A stretch of DNA of 64,000 nt from Vanilla planifolia (Eukaryota; Streptophyta; Magnoliopsida; Asparagales; Orchidaceae), in NCBI GenBank assembly GCA_023846275.1, contig CM043868.1, positions 4,297,153 through 4,361,152 of the forward strand, read 5' to 3'. The notes beneath the pieces are model-generated. The model was not told the DNA's origin, searched no databases, and worked only from the letters and a program-made list of their open reading frames with translations. Shown here piece after piece: positions 1 through 11,519 of the stretch (position 1 is the first letter of the stretch; the number at the start of each line of letters is the position of its first letter). Position numbers and translations under genes: made by a program.

Positions 1-2090
1 TTACTTTTAGAAGCATGATGATTAGGTTTTCCATAACCAAAATAGTTAGTATTTTTTACCTTTGGGTACCTAGTCTTAAAGAATTTGCATTTGTGTCACA
101 ATATTATGATGAAAGCACATTGGATGTGGGACATGACATGATAACATTACATTATGATAGAAATCACAATGAAAACAAATGGTTTAAAGAAACAAATGAT
201 TTTGATTATTTTCTAGAATCTATTTTGAAAGAATGACCAAAATTGAGTCAATAAGTCATTTAAATGGTGTTTTGAAACATGGACATAAAATACATCCTAA
301 ATCAAAAGAATTTTTTAACCACCAAAATTAAAAGATTTTTAAGGGAATGGAATATTAATGGTTTAGCTTATAAGTTAACAAAATTCACTTAAAATTCATG
401 AAATTTAGAAGTCCTTAGGTAAGTTAAATTTTTCTCATAGTATTCCATATGTTGGATTGTCTGACTTCTAAGAAGACCTTTCTATTGCTAAAATTAGTGC
501 TACAAATGATACAAATAGAACTTCTAGGATAAGAAATATTTAATGTGTCATTAACATGGAAATCAAAGCATTAAGAAATACCATAATAAATAAAGAATTG
601 TCCTCCTAGAAGCATCATAACATCAACCTTGGGACATAAAAGTAACCTAAAGAATATTCAATCAATAAAATTGCCTACATTAATCATAAAAACTAAAATA
701 AGAATCACTCCTTCACCATGGGAATGAACCATGAGACTTAAAGGTTTATCCTTAACCTAACCATACCCAATCTCTTTACTAACCAATTATATCCATAACC
801 AACCTATCATTCTTTTGAGGCCCTAAATCGAGCGCTTCAAACTTCTCAATTAGAAACCAAGGGTCAACATTCACACCTTAGAAGCCATCTAGGTTCTTTT
901 AATGGTTGAACTCATTCTTTCTATGACTCAATCAAGCCATGGTCAATGCTTCTCTTGCATACCCAATGTAAATAAATACTTGGCCTCAATAATCCATAAG
1001 GTTTTGACTAAATTTTCATGTTACAATCCATAGTTCATACCATAAGCTAAGCTTCAAATTCTCTATATAATATTTGTCATAATTTCATGTATAATTTTGC
1101 AACACAAATGTACCTTCATATCATGTCATGAAGTGAAATAACATGTATCATCTTGCTTATATGAGATTTCTTCTTTCTTTTAACTTACTACTATGAAAAA
1201 ATTTTACATACAAGCATGATATTTAATTTCTAACAAAAGATAATAAAAAAAATCTTACCTATCTAAGATATGAGAACCATCCTCATAAAAATTTATCTTC
1301 CATGGCTAAAATTTATTCAACATCAATCATGCTAACCATAATTATAACATGTGTTTAGACCATCAAACATGGCACTAACATTACTACACTTTTAAATTTA
1401 TTTCACATAATTGTTTCTCAATTGGAGATAATTTGCATTCACAAATAAACATTCCAAGTCCATCTTTCCTATAGTTTACTTTAAAAAATTAAACATGCAT
1501 ATGAACAAGAATTTCACTTGATTCATAGTTTAGCTAATAATACACATTCTTGCTTAGATTCTTTAGAAAAATTACACAAGAAATAAATGATAAAACATCT
1601 TTATATATGATAAATAAATTCTCTTCATCGTGGGTTTTAACATGATAATTCTTTTTCATTCTTCCTTAGATCATATATAAATTTATAGTTTGTACTTAAG
1701 GTTCATCCTGTGTAGAAGTTAATGTAGAAGACTTCTCCTTGGTTAGATTTTTCTTTGCTTCAAAACATGAACCATCCTTCTTCTTCCTCACAACTTGTCT
1801 TTATTTCCTCCTCAATATTTCACAATTAGCCTCCTCAATTCCCCATTTTGGCTAGCTTTTTCTAAATTCCTTAAAGGAACATCTTAAGGGTTTGAATGAT
1901 CATGACCACACCTCGTTGATTCTAGGATATGTTCAAGAAAAATTGGCTATGATTGGTTTAAGCCATGATTTACCTACTTAAGGTTAAACCTCTTCCAATT
2001 AACCCATTTGGTTAGACATATCTAACTCCTAAAATTTAAGGATCTAAAGAGAATACAGATAAGAGGTAATTCAATTTTTAATCTTTCTTT
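1..2090 (-). mobile_element. Probable chromovirus-type LTR remnant, left part
   Basis: No coding homology is seen. Read on the minus strand, the stretch at about 1,720-1,900 aligns loosely with LTR sequence elsewhere in this window (61,480-61,620 and the LTR starting at 22,789), sharing a guagaagac-like block followed by a CTT/TTC-rich run. The segment at 1,280-1,420 also resembles minus-strand LTR sequence. I infer a minus-oriented Tekay-type LTR cut by the left edge of the window and interrupted by the solo LTR at 2,091. A short open frame at 15-236 has no recognisable domain and is not called as a gene. Confidence 0.4.
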
Positions 2091-3996
2091 TGAAGTTTGG
2101 TTAAATAAGAGAGGGATGAATTCCTTGAAATAAATTTTTTTTCTTACAAAATAATTAAAGAAAATATTTTAAAATAATTTTCAATAAGTTTGAGAAAATA
2201 GCTAAAAGTGATTTTAAGTGAATTTTAATTTTATTTTAAAACACATTAAGTTATGATTAATTATAAGTTTTTATAAAAATTATGAAATAAAAAATGAATA
2301 AGGATTAAAATATATAATAATCATTTTTAAGTATTTTGGCATAAAATCAAGCATACATCTATCCTCATAAAAACTAAGCAAAAGTAAAATAGCTAATATA
2401 AGCATTTCATCAAAAGACAGCATGACAAAACACTCATAATAGTGAAATAGTAGAAAAACATTACTATAGCCTTACAACAAAATAAAATTTGTAATAAGAG
2501 AAAATAATTTGGTAACTTAAAATAAAAATTAATACAAAAAATCCTATACTTAATGTAATGTTTAATGAGGAATAAATGTTTTAATGAAATAGTTAAAATA
2601 AATTAAATTAGAACTTAGCTAAATTAATAAGAAAGTAGGAATTAGATGCTTGAATTTTGAATGATACTATGCAAGAAAGTGATGATGAGCATCAGCTAAT
2701 AACAGCTTGAATGTTGTAAAACTTAAAAAAAAATTAGATTTTGTAAAACTTTTATCAAATATTTTTTTAAGAAAAATCTTCCATTTATAGTCATTTTTCA
2801 ATGGATAAAAGTAGTTAACAAATAAGCTAATTAGTCGTCACAAGTTAACAAAAGTTTTTTAAATAAAAGTTTATATTATTAAAATAAAAAGTTTAACAGC
2901 TTAAACTAATAACTAAAATAGTTGTTGCATTAGGGTAGCAAGATCATAAGGCATCAAGATCGTTCAATCATTAAAATTGAGCAATCAAACTGATAGGTTA
3001 ATTGGCACTAAAACAAGTTTAATCTAGACTATAGATCTAAATCATGATTTGATAGATGGATTTAGATCTTATACATAGATAAAACATGGACCATGTGATC
3101 ACAAAATTGCATAAGATGATAGATCTAATTAAATATTTTTAAAAGACAAATGAGATTAATATCATTCAATAACAAAATTGCATGAATGGACAACTCAAAC
3201 AACTTCCATAATTTGGAAGCTAATTACAAGAAAGTAATATTGGGTTTAATTGCCACATTGTCTATTGTATCTTAAACTATTTGGTTATAAACCATTTCTT
3301 ACATGGAATAAGCAATCAATTGAGATTGGCTGCCCCTAATTTTCTCAAGTGATTACTCATGTCGCTAGTGTCTTAATTAGTTGATTTATAGATTGATATG
3401 GAAGCAATGCCTTGATCCAATAAGCAAACTTAGAAGTGCATTCAATAGAAGATTTTCTTAATAGATTAGCGCAATAAATGGGTTCAAGATTAGCACCTTG
3501 GCCCAAAATTTGTTATGCAGGTTTACGATAATTTAAGTGAAGTATAATTAGTTTTTTTAATAATTATTAAATAATTATTATTGGAAGAAAATTATAAGAT
3601 AAGGTCAAGGATAAAATGATTCTTATGATACTCATGGTAAGATGGATTGAAGTTTTTGAAACCTAAATATCTTCTTAAGATGATCAATTTAAATAAAGTT
3701 TAATTTTTTATATACCTTATAAGAAGGATTTCAATTAGGTTTAATATTCTAATGAAAATAAAGTTGAAGTGCCTAAATTAAAATTTAAGATACATCTCCT
3801 AGTGGTTTGTTATTTTAGTCAAGATGATTTTCATGATGTTTTTTATTTACTCTTCTTCTTTTTAAGTTATCATATGAATAAGAACATTGGCTATCTAAAA
3901 TTTTAAAAATCACTCAAAAAAATTCATTAAAAATACTTAAAGTTTGTTATCATCAAACAAAAAGCCATGGTTAAGGGTCAGCAATATAACATCTTT
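2086..3996 (-). mobile_element. Solo LTR G1, copia-like, minus orientation, with target duplication
   Basis: The LTR proper is 2,091-3,991. On the plus strand it begins TGAAGTTTGG and ends CAATATAACA, so on its own strand it starts TGTTATATTG and ends CA. It is flanked by a perfect 5-bp direct repeat, TCTTT, at 2,086-2,090 and 3,992-3,996. It aligns in reverse complement along its length with the LTR at 14,125-16,076: the same GGGRTGAATT block near its 3' end, the same AAAAGTGATTTT block, and the same GATCGTTC...GAGCAATCA block around 2,955-2,990. Lengths are 1,901 and 1,952 bp. No primer site or internal domain adjoins it, so it is a solo LTR left by LTR-LTR recombination. The CACCCC-type terminal block is typical of SIRE/Maximus-like copia LTRs; that family assignment is an inference. 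Confidence 0.86.
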
Positions 3997-5550
3997 CTCT
4001 TATTTTTTTCTTAAGATATTTTGGCATACATCACACAATTTTTTCCTTTTAATCCTCTTCTCTTCTTCCACCAACTAACTCTTAAATTTTAAAAATCATA
4101 TCCCTATCTTTATTATGCATGCATGGTTGGATAAGAATAAGGATAAAGAATAAAATTAAGAAAAAAAATTATAAGCTTATTTCCAAGGTAATAAGCCCAA
4201 TTGTTTGAAGGCTCAAGTGGTGCAATGTATGGCTTGCCATTCAACCATGCCCTCCAATTCTAGGATGTAAAAATTAAAATTTAAAATTTAATTTATCCAT
4301 AGTTAAAATTCAAACATATTCAGTTCAAATTTCAAATTTTAAGTCACATGAAAATAAATATCTTGATCAACTAAAATTTAATAATCTTGTTGAGAATATT
4401 AGGTGTATCAAATGCATTATCTATGTCATAAATGTATAAGAAAAAACTTTGGTGCACTCAAGTGAAATGATGTTGTATTAGCACAACACAATATCTTATA
4501 AGAAAAACTTTAAAGTAATGTAGAAAATATCTTCCCCTTTATTAGACTTTTACAATCTATGAATCACTTAAAATAATAGTGATATAATTGTATCATATAT
4601 GTACAATCTTCATGTCATCTTGTATGATGTTCCTATTACCTTTAATAATGTCCATTGGATGGTGAATGTACAATATGATGTATTCTTTAATGATCATATA
4701 TAATATAGTTTAGTAAGTAAAATTAATAAGTTAGACAAGCAATTCATCAAGGTAATAAATTTTCTTTATTTATTACTTAATATAATCAACTTATTGTACT
4801 TGTATGAATAGTTATTAAAAATTATAATGTATAGTTTATTCACTTCAGGAATATCATTTTAGCTATTGGGACTCTTTAATTAGTCATACCTTTACAAGAG
4901 ATATAAAAAAGACTAATTTGATTTAGAAATAACTAATGCTCTAACCTGAAAATGATTAAAAAGAAAAAGTAAAACTAGAGCAATGAGTTGTGCTTTACAT
5001 TATGAAGAACTCATTCATTATGTTATTACATTCAAATCTTAATTATATTAAAGTCTCTCATTTTTTTGGTAACATACTTCCACAACATTTCAATATTGTG
5101 TCATTTTGTTCTCTTAAGTGAACAATACAAGTTCTTTTATGTTTTGTTTTGTTTAAGTGTTACAACCTTGTATAGTTGTTGTGCACTCATTTAAGTGAAG
5201 TTGACCCCTTCTTGGCTCTAGCAAAAGGGGAATGGCATTTGTTTAGGCTAACTTCTACCTAGCTATGATAAGAAGGAAATTGTTAATTGTTAGATTTACC
5301 ACAATCGACTATGACAGAAGGGAGCAAATTTTAGTAAAAGATTAGTCAGTTGATTGGGGTTGGATGTATGCATATGTATAGGTTGAACCACTAAAAAAAT
5401 CTTATGGTCACTATTCTATTTATTGTTTTGCTTGTTTTTTTATAAGAATTATTACAAAAATGGTTTTAAAAGCTCAAAAACATTTCTTAAATAAAATTTG
5501 TATTAGCCATCAAGAGAAAAAGACTTATGTTGTGATATTTAAATTGGCTT
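3997..5550. other. Probable continuation of minus-strand LTR, then unassigned
   Basis: After the solo LTR the flanking sequence continues with a pyrimidine-rich stretch (about 4,000-4,070). From 4,560 to 4,700 there are many ATCATA/TATGAT words, like the U3 parts of chromovirus LTRs at 22.9-23.4 kb and 51.7-52.5 kb. This fits the interrupted LTR of 1-2,090 going on to roughly 5 kb, but I could not find its terminal TG/CA. From 5,000 to 5,550 I see nothing recognisable. Confidence 0.3.
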
Positions 5551-5559
5551 AAATTTATC

Positions 5560-5924
5560 CTTTACCAAATTCATGCCCACCTTACTCTTGTGTGCACATC
5601 TTGCTTTAATATTTCTGACAATTTTAATAGATAGGTAAACCATATAACAAAAATCCACCATCTTGTTTTCATTCAATAACATGACTTTTAAATAGATCAT
5701 AATACTAAATCTAAACTCAAATTTAAAATGAAAAAAATGCCCACCCTAATGAAAAAATGCAAAAAAATAGGGTGTATAAAAATGCATAAAAATTTTAAGA
5801 AGGTTTTGCATTAGCAACACATTACTACGATAATGAATTAAAAATATAATAAGGTAAATAAAAGCAAAAATAGGATGGACTAGATCAACTCAATCATGAT
5901 CTTAGTATAAGCTATCCAACATCA
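5560..5924 (+). repeat. LTR-like direct repeat, copy 1
   Basis: This copy aligns with 7,790-8,073. Both have a TTTTCATTCAATAA block, then AAATAGATYA, a run of ATA/AAA-rich spacer, a TCAATCATGATCTT-like block and an end near CATCA (5,924 and 8,073). The order and spacing are kept over about 280-360 bp. The CATCA end suggests the 3' part of an LTR. I found no convincing methionine-tRNA primer site after either copy, so LTR status is tentative. Confidence 0.5.
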
Positions 5925-7469
5925 ACCCACTCTATCATAAATATATTATGTATGAGGTTATAATCTAAGTGAATCTTTTTTAAGCTTAGCATCAACTTGT
6001 ACTTTTCCTTCAAAATAAAGATATTGGTAACCTAACTTCATTAATGGAGAAGTGATTTAGTTGTGCATATGCTTTGTCATATGGAGGTTTGCATAAGTTA
6101 GCAAGTAAACTTATTTATCTCTAACTCTTGGAGCAAATAGGTAATAGTAATGATATCCTTAAAGTATCACCCATAAAAGTATAAGTTCTCAAATGATGAT
6201 TAAAATAAAATTCATTATCAAATAAATTTTACTTATATTTTTGTGAAATATGCATGAAGTTGGAAAGAAAAGATAGAAAGAAAAAATGCAATAATTTTCA
6301 CTTATACGTGAAAAACATAAAACTGTGGATCAGAAGAAGCAATCTTAAATGAAGTTTTTTTCTTTATAAAGGATATAAGATCTAACAAGAATTGTGATTC
6401 AGTAGAGATAGAAAGGTTAGGGCCATTTTCAAGTTTAGGTTAAGCCTAATTTTTAGTTTTAAGACTCATTTTTAGTTTTGGCTTATTTTTATGTTCATGC
6501 TTTATTTGTGGTTTTTCATGTGAGGGAATATAATTTTTGGGCAAAAGTAGAGTTTTATTTTTATAAGGGTGAATTAAAACTATTTTTCATGTAGAATAAA
6601 TTTTTAGTTGCCCTTGATACATTTAGTTGCAGATACATTTAGTTGCATAATTCTTTCTCTTATATTAACCCATAAGAAAAATGACTTTGTACATGAAATG
6701 ACATCACACCAAACATATGTAGGGGAGTATTAATTAAGTTTTATGAGAACTAGACATCATTCCTGAATCTCACAAGATCAATTTTTATTATTTATTGAAT
6801 AAAGTGGTTGATGAGTTCTATTACAACACCATTCTCATGAATAATACATGTATTTATAATAATTAGACAATATATTAAATATAATCCTGTATGGTTTAAC
6901 ATAGTGACAAATTATGAAATATATGAAATCTATGGATAATTTATCTATTAATAAAAATTTTGTTGTGATTATCAGATGATCAACATGTTTATGTATTCAA
7001 TTTATTAATGTGTGATGAAATAAGGTTTTGACCTAAATCATGCTAACAAGGAATAAAATAGAAAGTCAAAAATGGATAGTCATTTAAAGAAAATTTTGAA
7101 GACATTGACACCAAATTAAGGAATCATTTAAATTATTAATAATAAGAAAATAATTTAATCATCAATAACCTTAGGATCAATCTAAGCATCTAAAGTCCTA
7201 ATAACATAGTTGGCGATACATACTTTAACTAAAACTTTGACCAAAAAATTTGAAAAGTATTAATGAAAAACTATACCAAATTGGCTCTAAAATAAGTTGT
7301 TTTGGGTCTTGTTTAACCTTAGGATGGTTTAGATTGGGCCACACATTATAGCACTAAGTCTGGCATGCATTTTGCTCATTTCAATTTGTTGTGTTCATGA
7401 TGCATCATTTAGGGTAACTTGGTAGGGTGGTTTAGCATGATATGGTTTCTAAAGAAGAAATTGGTTAAA
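5925..7469. other. Unassigned A+T-rich DNA between the two repeat copies
   Basis: There is no open frame above about 60 codons and no reverse transcriptase, integrase or transposase motif that I can recognise. If the copies at 5.6 and 7.8 kb are LTRs, this would be the interior of a short element that has lost or never had coding sequence. Confidence 0.3.
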
Positions 7470-8073
7470 GGTAGTTGTGTGATGCTTTCTTCATAGAACT
7501 ACGCATGTGTCTAGTATTGGTGGTTACGCATAGACGCTATCAAGGAAACAGCAAGGAAAAGCAAGTTGATGAAATGAAAGCAAAAATGGTTGTTTTAGAT
7601 GCTTGTGCACTACATTGGGTGCAAATAAAAACTGGTGCAATAGTGCTTTGTATAAGTGTAGCAATGGCCTCATGCAAGCTACCATATGTTCATGCTCATG
7701 TGAAATCCACAAATGGTGCAAGAAAGAGGCTCAGGGCAACTATAAGCTTGCACAACTTGTTGCAACAAACAATTGTTGTGCAATGCAATTAATGACAAGA
7801 TGCAAGAAAATAAACTCTCATCTCATTTTTCATTCAATAAAATATTTTAAATAGATTACAATGTTGTTAAACTCATACTAAAAAGTAAAATAACAAAAAT
7901 ATCCTCCCTAATAAAAATAAAAAAATACTAAAATGTGAAAAAAAAATAAAAATATTATGAGGGCCTTATATATGTAACCCATAATAAACAAAAGTTATAA
8001 CAAATAAATAAATGCTAAATAAGATCTACTAGAATTGGTCAATCATCATCTTGACATAGCTCATCCTACATCA
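7470..8073 (+). repeat. LTR-like direct repeat, copy 2, with a G+C-richer module
   Basis: The right half (7,790-8,073) is the second copy of the repeat at 5,560-5,924. The left half (7,470-7,800) has higher G+C than its surroundings and many TGCA, CATG and TTGTGCA words. It gives long overlapping open frames on both strands (7,475-7,792 plus, 7,524-7,721 minus) rich in His, Cys, Leu and Ala. The residue make-up and the lack of any domain argue that these frames come from base composition, not from genes. Similar modules sit inside LTRs at 33.96-34.26 kb and 58.40-58.70 kb. Confidence 0.5.
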
Positions 8074-8399
8074 TCTGTTGAGTAGAGTACTCCAACTCAA
8101 TTGCAATCCACTTCTCTAGCACCCATAAGAAGCTATAAAGAAGGATTCTATACAAGCAAGCTAGCTAAGCAATTCTACAAAGTGCAACCTCTCTATTTCT
8201 CTAGGAATCATAACTTTTAATAGTAGAATCCTAGTTAAGCCAAGTAAGATAGATATTTGATGGGATAATATTCTTAGAGGAAATGAAGTTGTCACTTTCT
8301 TCTTAATAGGTCTATTATTATGTGGTGGAACTCCTTCCATTGCCTATGTTTTAGAGACAACTTTGAAAGTATTGTGTGCTCCCAACCATTAGATAGAAG

Positions 8400-8830
8400 A
8401 TAATGGAAAAAACTACCATTCCTAGATTATGGGGATATTTTGATGTGGATTAAGAGAATTTATCAAGGATATGAAGCTTGCAGAGAAAGACATAATGGTG
8501 GTGTAAGTGCTGGAGATCTTTAAAGTTTGTCAAGCAGCAACATAAAAGAAGAAAGAAATACTTTGCTAGTTTAAAGTGTTAGCCCTTACAAAAAAAAGTT
8601 AATGTAAGGAAAATAATGGTAAGTAATTTTGTAATTTTAGCATAGCCAATAGGTAAAAGCATTAGTAATAATAAGTTGGATACAGAATCTAGTAGAAAGG
8701 TATCTTATTGTGTAAATTGTGTAAGATTTCATTATTGAGTTTTCAAGTTTAAGCAAAGAGGCCAACTTATATGCTTTAGCTATTACGAGCTTGAACATTT
8801 ACTAGATCTTATCCCTAGTTGGGATCTGAG
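8400..8830 (+). pseudogene. Element H gag relic with zinc-knuckle remnant
   Basis: Around 8,409-8,470 one frame reads KLPFLDYGDILMWIKRIYQG, which fits the start of plant Ty3/gypsy gag, where a (L/F)P.F.G.DP..W(I/L) signature is usual. Around 8,703-8,820 a Cys/His-rich stretch (CVNC, then a His about five residues on, then CFSY and a His) resembles the paired zinc knuckle at the end of chromovirus gag, with some Cys lost. The part of gag between the two is missing or beyond recognition. Stops occur in every frame. Pol-like sequence follows in the right order, so I read this as the gag portion of one decayed element. Confidence 0.6.
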
Positions 8831-9119
8831 ATAGCTTCATCTCCAAAGATGTTTTATAGCAATACTAGTAAGGAAGGTCCTAGTTGTTTCAAAGATAGTG
8901 TTTTAGCTACATCCTTTAGGAGTGCAAGTCAAAGAAAGTTCACAAGTATAGGTGGTTAGTCCATAGTTTCAATTATCACCCAACAAAACACTCTACATGT
9001 TATAGTTTCTCTTTGTGAAGAAGAAAAATGATAATTTATGGATATTTATAAACTATTATTAATTGAGCAATTGATTATTAACAGCATATATATGCTCTCA
9101 ATAATTAATTACTTATCTA

Positions 9120-11500
9120 ATTTGTTGGAAGGTGCAATGGTATTTTCTTCATGATAAATATGAGATCTACATATCATCAATTAAAAATTAGGTAGGAGGA
9201 AATTTTCAAGTCTACTTTTTAAAACTCAATATAAGCATTATTGGTTCTTGTTGCTTCCTTTTGGTCCTACAAATGTACCTATGGTTTTTATAGATTTGAT
9301 AAATTGGATTTTTAATAAGTTTTTTCATTAGTATGTTATCATCTTTATAAATGATATTCTTCTATTTCTAAGTCCTAAGAAGATCATGTATTCCATTAGC
9401 TTATTATGTTATAGAATTTAAATAGCATTAATTATACATAATATGTTGCAATTACGAATTATAGCTATCTTAGATGATTTTTTAGGACATGTGGTTTGTG
9501 GAACAAGAATATTTATCATTTCCTAAAAGATTTCTACCATTGTGGATTGTCTTTTTTGTTTTAGAAATTTGGAGTTTCTTGTGTCTAGCTAACTATTAAC
9601 AAACATTTGATAAGGTTTTTCCTTCTAAACATTAATATTAAGTAGACTAAATAAAAATATTATGTAGTTTGATTAGAACACTTTTAAGAGAATAATCATT
9701 TAAACTTGGAAAAAAATTGACTTTGGCTCTTGTCCTAGTTTACCAAAAGGATCTAAGTGTTATCAATTCTTTAAAAAGATTTCACTTGAAGGGCTGAGAT
9801 GTGTATTGATGTAGAATGACAAAGTTACTTCTTATGCCACAAGAAAGTTGATGGCTTATTAGAAGAATTATCTATACATTATGTAGAGTTGGCTATCACA
9901 GTCTTTTCATTAAAAATATGAAGGAATTACCTATGTGGAATGAAATGTGAAATAATAATGACCATCAAAAATTAAAATATATTTTCACCCAAACATAATT
10001 GAACTTAAGTGGAGATGGCTAAAATTCATTAAAAACTATGATTTAACCATCAATTAAAAAAGCCAATATTATTGTGGATGTTTGAGCCAAAAATATATTG
10101 TCTAGCTTGACCAAAAATAGATTTTCTTTAAAATTGATAGATTATACATGAAAAGAGCTATTATAAAAGACTTGTTTGCTTGTTCAACTCTTTATAAGGC
10201 TAGATTGGCTTGATCAATCAATGAAGATCAATTCCAAGATTAATATGAAAGCTAATTCAAAGAGTTAGAGATAAATAAGAATCTATTATTGTCTTGATGA
10301 ACATGACATGATAAGTTTCCATGACAAATTATATATCTTACTCACTAGTAAATTAGGAAAATATTATCTAAAGCTCATAATTCCAAGTATTATATCCATC
10401 ATGGAGATTGTAAGATGTACTAAGAATTCAGATAAATATAATCGTGACTAGGTATGAAATGAGATTTTCTAGGTTGGGTCAAGAAGTGCTTTGTTTGCTA
10501 AAAGGTTAAGGGTGAACATTAAAATAGCAATGAGTTTTTACAACCCTTGCCCATTCTTGAAAAGAAATAGAAATTTATTACTATGGAATTTATTGTTGAC
10601 TACTCATTCATTATCTATAGAATAAACATTTTAATAAAGCAATTTTCACAAATTCAAGTTTGACAAATTATGAGATTACATTAATTCCAAAACTATTATT
10701 TTTTTATTTAGATCTTAAGTCCACATCCTAGTTTTGGATAAATGTGCATAAAGATTTTGATGCTCAATTAAGAAACATTGCCTTCTATGCTTAAACTATT
10801 GTGCAAAAAGAAAGAATCATTAAACCTTTTAAGGATATTTGAGACTTTATGTCTTCGATTTTAGGGGTGCAAAGATAGTGATTTTCTATTGATAGAATTT
10901 GCCAAAGTAGTATTGGAATGACTCATTGTAAAAACCATATATAAAACAAAGTTTAAATCCTTTTTATGTTTGTTTGAAGGAATGAAAAAACAAATAATTG
11001 TATTAAATTATGTTGAGGAGGTTGCCAAAACAATAAGAATAATTAGACATAGAATGCAAATTACAAAAAGAAATATTTTGATGAAAAGAAAAAAATATTG
11101 AATCTCAAAGAGAGCATACATTTTTCAAAGTGATTCCCTTGAGAGGGTAGAGCATAAAAGTTAAGGCTCAAGTATATTAAACCTTCTCAAATATTAGGAA
11201 TAATTGATCTTATTTCTTATAGTGGCTTTGTCTAAGCTGATGGTTTGAGTAAACAATATTTTTAATGCCTCTTCTTTGTGACGAAATGTTATTTGATATG
11301 ACATTGAAGAGATTAAGATCCAAACTAGAAAGTCTTGTAAGGAACAACCAAGAAGAATTTTAGTTGAGAAAGAAAAGATATAAAGAAGCAAAGTTACTCC
11401 CATGGTTAATATACTTTTGAATAATCATACTAGAAGAAAAACAACTTGAGAAGTTGCAACTAATATGATGCATCAATATCTTAAGCTACTCTAAAATTTG
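9120..11500 (+). pseudogene. Element H pol relic: RT, RNase H, integrase, chromodomain (Tekay-type chromovirus)
   Basis: The domains follow Ty3/gypsy order with frameshifts and stops. At 9,160-9,190 the frame reads MRSTYHQLKI, the RT DLRSGYHQL block. At 9,240-9,390 it reads LLPFGPTNVP, then IIFINDILLF, an eroded (Y/F)xDD box with Asn for the first Asp. At 9,475-9,610, FLGHVV and EIWSFLCLANY match the block after RT. At 9,825-10,080, YASRKLM and ELAITVFSLKIWRNYL match RNase H. Integrase pieces lie at 10,540-10,930, including SSIGMT for the SSIGMAP block. At 11,401-11,480 the frame reads VNILLNNHTRRKTT*EVATN, matching the chromodomain signature VKVLW.NH..EEATWE. The chromodomain and its form point to the Tekay/Del clade. 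No LTR pair for this element was found. Confidence 0.85.
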
Positions 11501-11519
11501 AAATGAAATTTTATAATAC

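Noticed and set aside
15..236. 73-codon open frame near the left edge as a gene
   Set aside because: No domain, no promoter context, A+T-driven composition, and the surrounding sequence looks like LTR remnant.
7475..7792. 105-codon plus-strand frame with an overlapping minus-strand frame as protein genes
   Set aside because: Both strands are open because the block is richer in G+C and poor in stop words; residues are His/Cys/Ala/Leu-rich without a domain. Similar blocks in F LTRs behave the same way.
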